Origin: Desulfobacterales bacterium
GTDB taxonomy: Bacteria > Desulfobacterota > Desulfobacteria > Desulfobacterales > SURF-7
Assembly: GCA_028277765.1 (NCBI GenBank)
Contig: JANQFQ010000146.1
Span: 1-43,580, forward strand
Reading direction: 5' to 3'
Length of the DNA: 43,580 nucleotides
Numbering within the stretch: the stretch's first letter is position 1; each line of letters begins with the position of its first letter. The notes below the pieces were generated by a model. The model was not told the DNA's origin. It made no database searches and worked only from the letters and a program-made list of their open reading frames with translations. Made by a program: the position numbers and the translations under genes. Positions 42,064 to 43,580 of the stretch are shown here, piece by piece.

Positions 42064-43359
42064 TTATCCTTCTTTTCTCGTGGCAAACAGGGCCGCGCCT
42101 ATCGCACCGGTGTAAATAGAATCCGGTGAAATATTAATGGTCACATCCCCATAGTTTTCTTTTACCATCTCTCTTACGTTTTGCGCGACCGCCTGGTTCT
42201 TTGCAACGCCGCCTGTGAACGTGAACTCATTATTCACACCGCCTGAACGGGAAATCAAAGACATGGCCCTTTTTACAATGGCTTTGTGCAAGCCGGCCAG
42301 AATATCTTCCCGCCGTTCACCCATGCTGAGCCTGTCTCTGAGTTCAACACTGGCAAAAACCGTGCAGGTACTCGACACCTTGATTAACTTTTTCGCGTCC
42401 AAAGAAAGCGGGCCGAGAGCATGCAGACTGATGTTCAGCTCATCCGCAATATAGCCCAGGAACCGTCCACAGCCGGCGGCGCACCGGTCATTCATGAAAA
42501 AGCTGGAAACAATACCCTGGTCATCAACCTGTATCGCTTTTGTGTCCTGTCCGCCGATATCAAGGAGCGTGTGTGTTCCGGGAAACATATGATGTGCGCC
42601 AAGGCCATGACAGAGAATCTCGGACTGAATCTGGTCCTTGGGGTAGGGGAGATGCTGTCTGCCGTAGCCGGTGCCCACTTTTACCTGTATGTGGAGGCTC
42701 CTTTTCGCGGCAGCTTCAAAAGCCTTGTTAATATCCTCCTGGAATGCGCTGATGTCCATGGACTTGGCAACGTTCGCAAGCGCTTTCTGCGCCATTTCCA
42801 TGACATTCATTTCAAGGATTTCGTTTTCAACTTTCAGGATACACTTGTCATAAATGCCCACGAGCATTTCAAGGTATTTTGCATGCTCTTCAGCCTGTTT
42901 CATGTACTGGGCACTGACCAGGTCCCTGAAGAATACTGATTTGTCCTTTCCCTTTTCCTGGTAAAATTCGAATGAATCATCTTCCAGTTTCTGGAAAATA
43001 TCCTTTTCTATGGATTCAATATCCCCCTTGTCAGGACCGGTTAAGGTTTGAACTTCCTCCTGAACATAGTTCTCCAGCATTTTCAGCTGATGGAGATACT
43101 GTTCATAGCGGAACAGCAACTCAAATTCCGTAAGGAATTTTTCAAGCTCATCTTTTGCCATTGAACTCTGTTTGTTAAGTTCTTCTTCAAAAAGAGTAAA
43201 ACGCGCGTTGATCTTTGCCTCGCGTTCAGCCACATCTGTAGCTACCTTGTAGTTACTCCTTGTGTTGGTCAAACCGCGCGCGATCAGCTGCCCGGTTTCA
43301 TCCAGAATTACCGCTTTGCATGTTGTAGAGCCTAGGTCTACTCCTATATAGTAGTTCAC
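42064..43359 (-). CDS. bcrA: BcrA-type ATPase/activase subunit of class I benzoyl-CoA reductase
   Basis: A 431-residue BcrA-type subunit, with the roughly 180-residue helical insertion (about 40-225) between the two halves of the ASKHA domain that distinguishes the long BcrA (about 49 kDa in Thauera) from short activators such as HgdC. Motifs: GVDLGSTTCKAVI at the N-terminus, DIGGQDTKAI (267-276), Cys293 in NDRCAAGCGRF (plus Cys297) and Cys332 in SSTCTVFASVE as 4Fe-4S ligands, and TGGVAKNQAV near the end. GTG start at 43359, two bases after the stop of the upstream subunit gene, so translation is coupled. Confidence 0.9.
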   Translation of the reverse strand: MNYYIGVDLGSTTCKAVILDETGQLIARGLTNTRSNYKVATDVAEREAKINARFTLFEEELNKQSSMAKDELEKFLTEFELLFRYEQYLHQLKMLENYVQEEVQTLTGPDKGDIESIEKDIFQKLEDDSFEFYQEKGKDKSVFFRDLVSAQYMKQAEEHAKYLEMLVGIYDKCILKVENEILEMNVMEMAQKALANVAKSMDISAFQEDINKAFEAAAKRSLHIQVKVGTGYGRQHLPYPKDQIQSEILCHGLGAHHMFPGTHTLLDIGGQDTKAIQVDDQGIVSSFFMNDRCAAGCGRFLGYIADELNISLHALGPLSLDAKKLIKVSSTCTVFASVELRDRLSMGERREDILAGLHKAIVKRAMSLISRSGGVNNEFTFTGGVAKNQAVAQNVREMVKENYGDVTINISPDSIYTGAIGAALFATRKEG

Positions 43360-43361
43360 CC

Positions 43362-43580
43362 TTAAACCCCCCTTCTTTTTTCGTCAATCATACGGAAATA
43401 GGAATCCAGCCTTGTCCTGACGTTTGCCTCGGAAAAATAGCGCGGATCCATCATATCGCATTCATAAAACGCTCCAGGCAGACCGGTCCGTTTTTCCAGT
43501 TCCTGAAGCATCATCAGCTGTCCGGCGGCAAATGATTTGCAACTCTTTATGGAGCCGACCAGAAAGCCGTCTGCATCATA
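43362..43580 (-). CDS. BcrB/BcrC-type catalytic subunit, C-terminal part (cut by window edge)
   Basis: The right edge cuts a gene whose last 72 codons read into a TAA at 43362-43364. The translated end (IKSCKSFAAGQLMMLQELEKRTGLPGAFYECDMMDPRYFSEANVRTRLDSYFRMIDEKR in outline) is the C-terminal signature of 2-hydroxyglutaryl-CoA dehydratase D / benzoyl-CoA reductase B or C subunits: a cluster-ligand Cys in SC-x-SF, D-x-x-DPRYFS and a final helix. By position, immediately before bcrA as in the Thauera bcrCBAD order, it would be bcrB. It belongs to the same operon. Confidence 0.85.
   Translation of the reverse strand, partial: YDADGFLVGSIKSCKSFAAGQLMMLQELEKRTGLPGAFYECDMMDPRYFSEANVRTRLDSYFRMIDEKRRGV

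Overview
The window looks like a piece of chromosome from a strictly anaerobic, Gram-negative bacterium of the Desulfobacterota (a sulfate-reducer-like lineage). This is an inference from gene content: ATP-dependent (class I) benzoyl-CoA-reductase-type subunits, long runs of CoA-thioester beta-oxidation genes, a FadL-type outer-membrane porin, DUF362 and SPFH proteins, and many short palindromic intergenic repeats. No rRNA, tRNA or CRISPR array was found.

Region 1 (1-2.9 kb) is a decayed zone: the 3' part of an IS1182-like transposase, a frameshifted histidine-kinase remnant, and two small membrane proteins. Region 2 (3.0-6.3 kb, minus strand) holds a DUF35 protein plus a thiolase-fold protein that I recognise as close to the steroid side-chain aldolase Ltp2, followed by an acyltransferase-3 membrane protein. 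Region 3 (6.6-12.9 kb, plus strand) is a two-gene unit: a 1311-residue TPR-Ser/Thr kinase-TPR protein and a ClpA/ClpC-type double AAA+ ATPase. gltX converges on it with a 1-base gap. Region 4 (14.4-24.5 kb) is a mixed accessory stretch: a Cys-rich secreted peptide, an SPFH protein, a FadL porin, a DUF4124 membrane protein, a TetR regulator divergent from an EXPERA/emopamil-like membrane protein with a 24-bp perfect palindromic operator, an ankyrin protein, hypothetical proteins, and several MITE-like repeats.

Region 5 (24.5-43.6 kb, all minus strand) is one long catabolic cluster. In transcription order it encodes a truncated BcrB/BcrC-type subunit, BcrA- and BcrD-type ATPase/activase subunits, an IpdA/IpdB-like pair, an HMG-CoA-synthase-like protein fused to DUF35, a partner thiolase, a 3-hydroxyacyl-CoA dehydrogenase, an acyl-CoA dehydrogenase, a flavodoxin-fold reductase, an enoyl-CoA hydratase, a second 3-hydroxyacyl-CoA dehydrogenase, a classical thiolase, a second enoyl-CoA hydratase, a CaiC-like acyl-CoA ligase, an SDR dehydrogenase and a DUF362 protein.

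The genes read as a pathway: a ligase activates a carboxylic acid, an ATP-driven reductase attacks an aromatic or conjugated ring, IpdAB hydrolytically opens an alicyclic ring, and two sets of beta-oxidation enzymes plus two thiolase-superfamily/DUF35 modules shorten the product. IpdAB is known from aerobic steroid C/D-ring breakdown. Its placement next to a class I benzoyl-CoA-reductase-like complex is the most interesting feature and suggests an undescribed anaerobic ring-degradation route. The substrate (steroid, polycyclic or alkylated aromatic) cannot be decided from this sequence. Long hairpin repeats of one family separate genes at four places inside this cluster.
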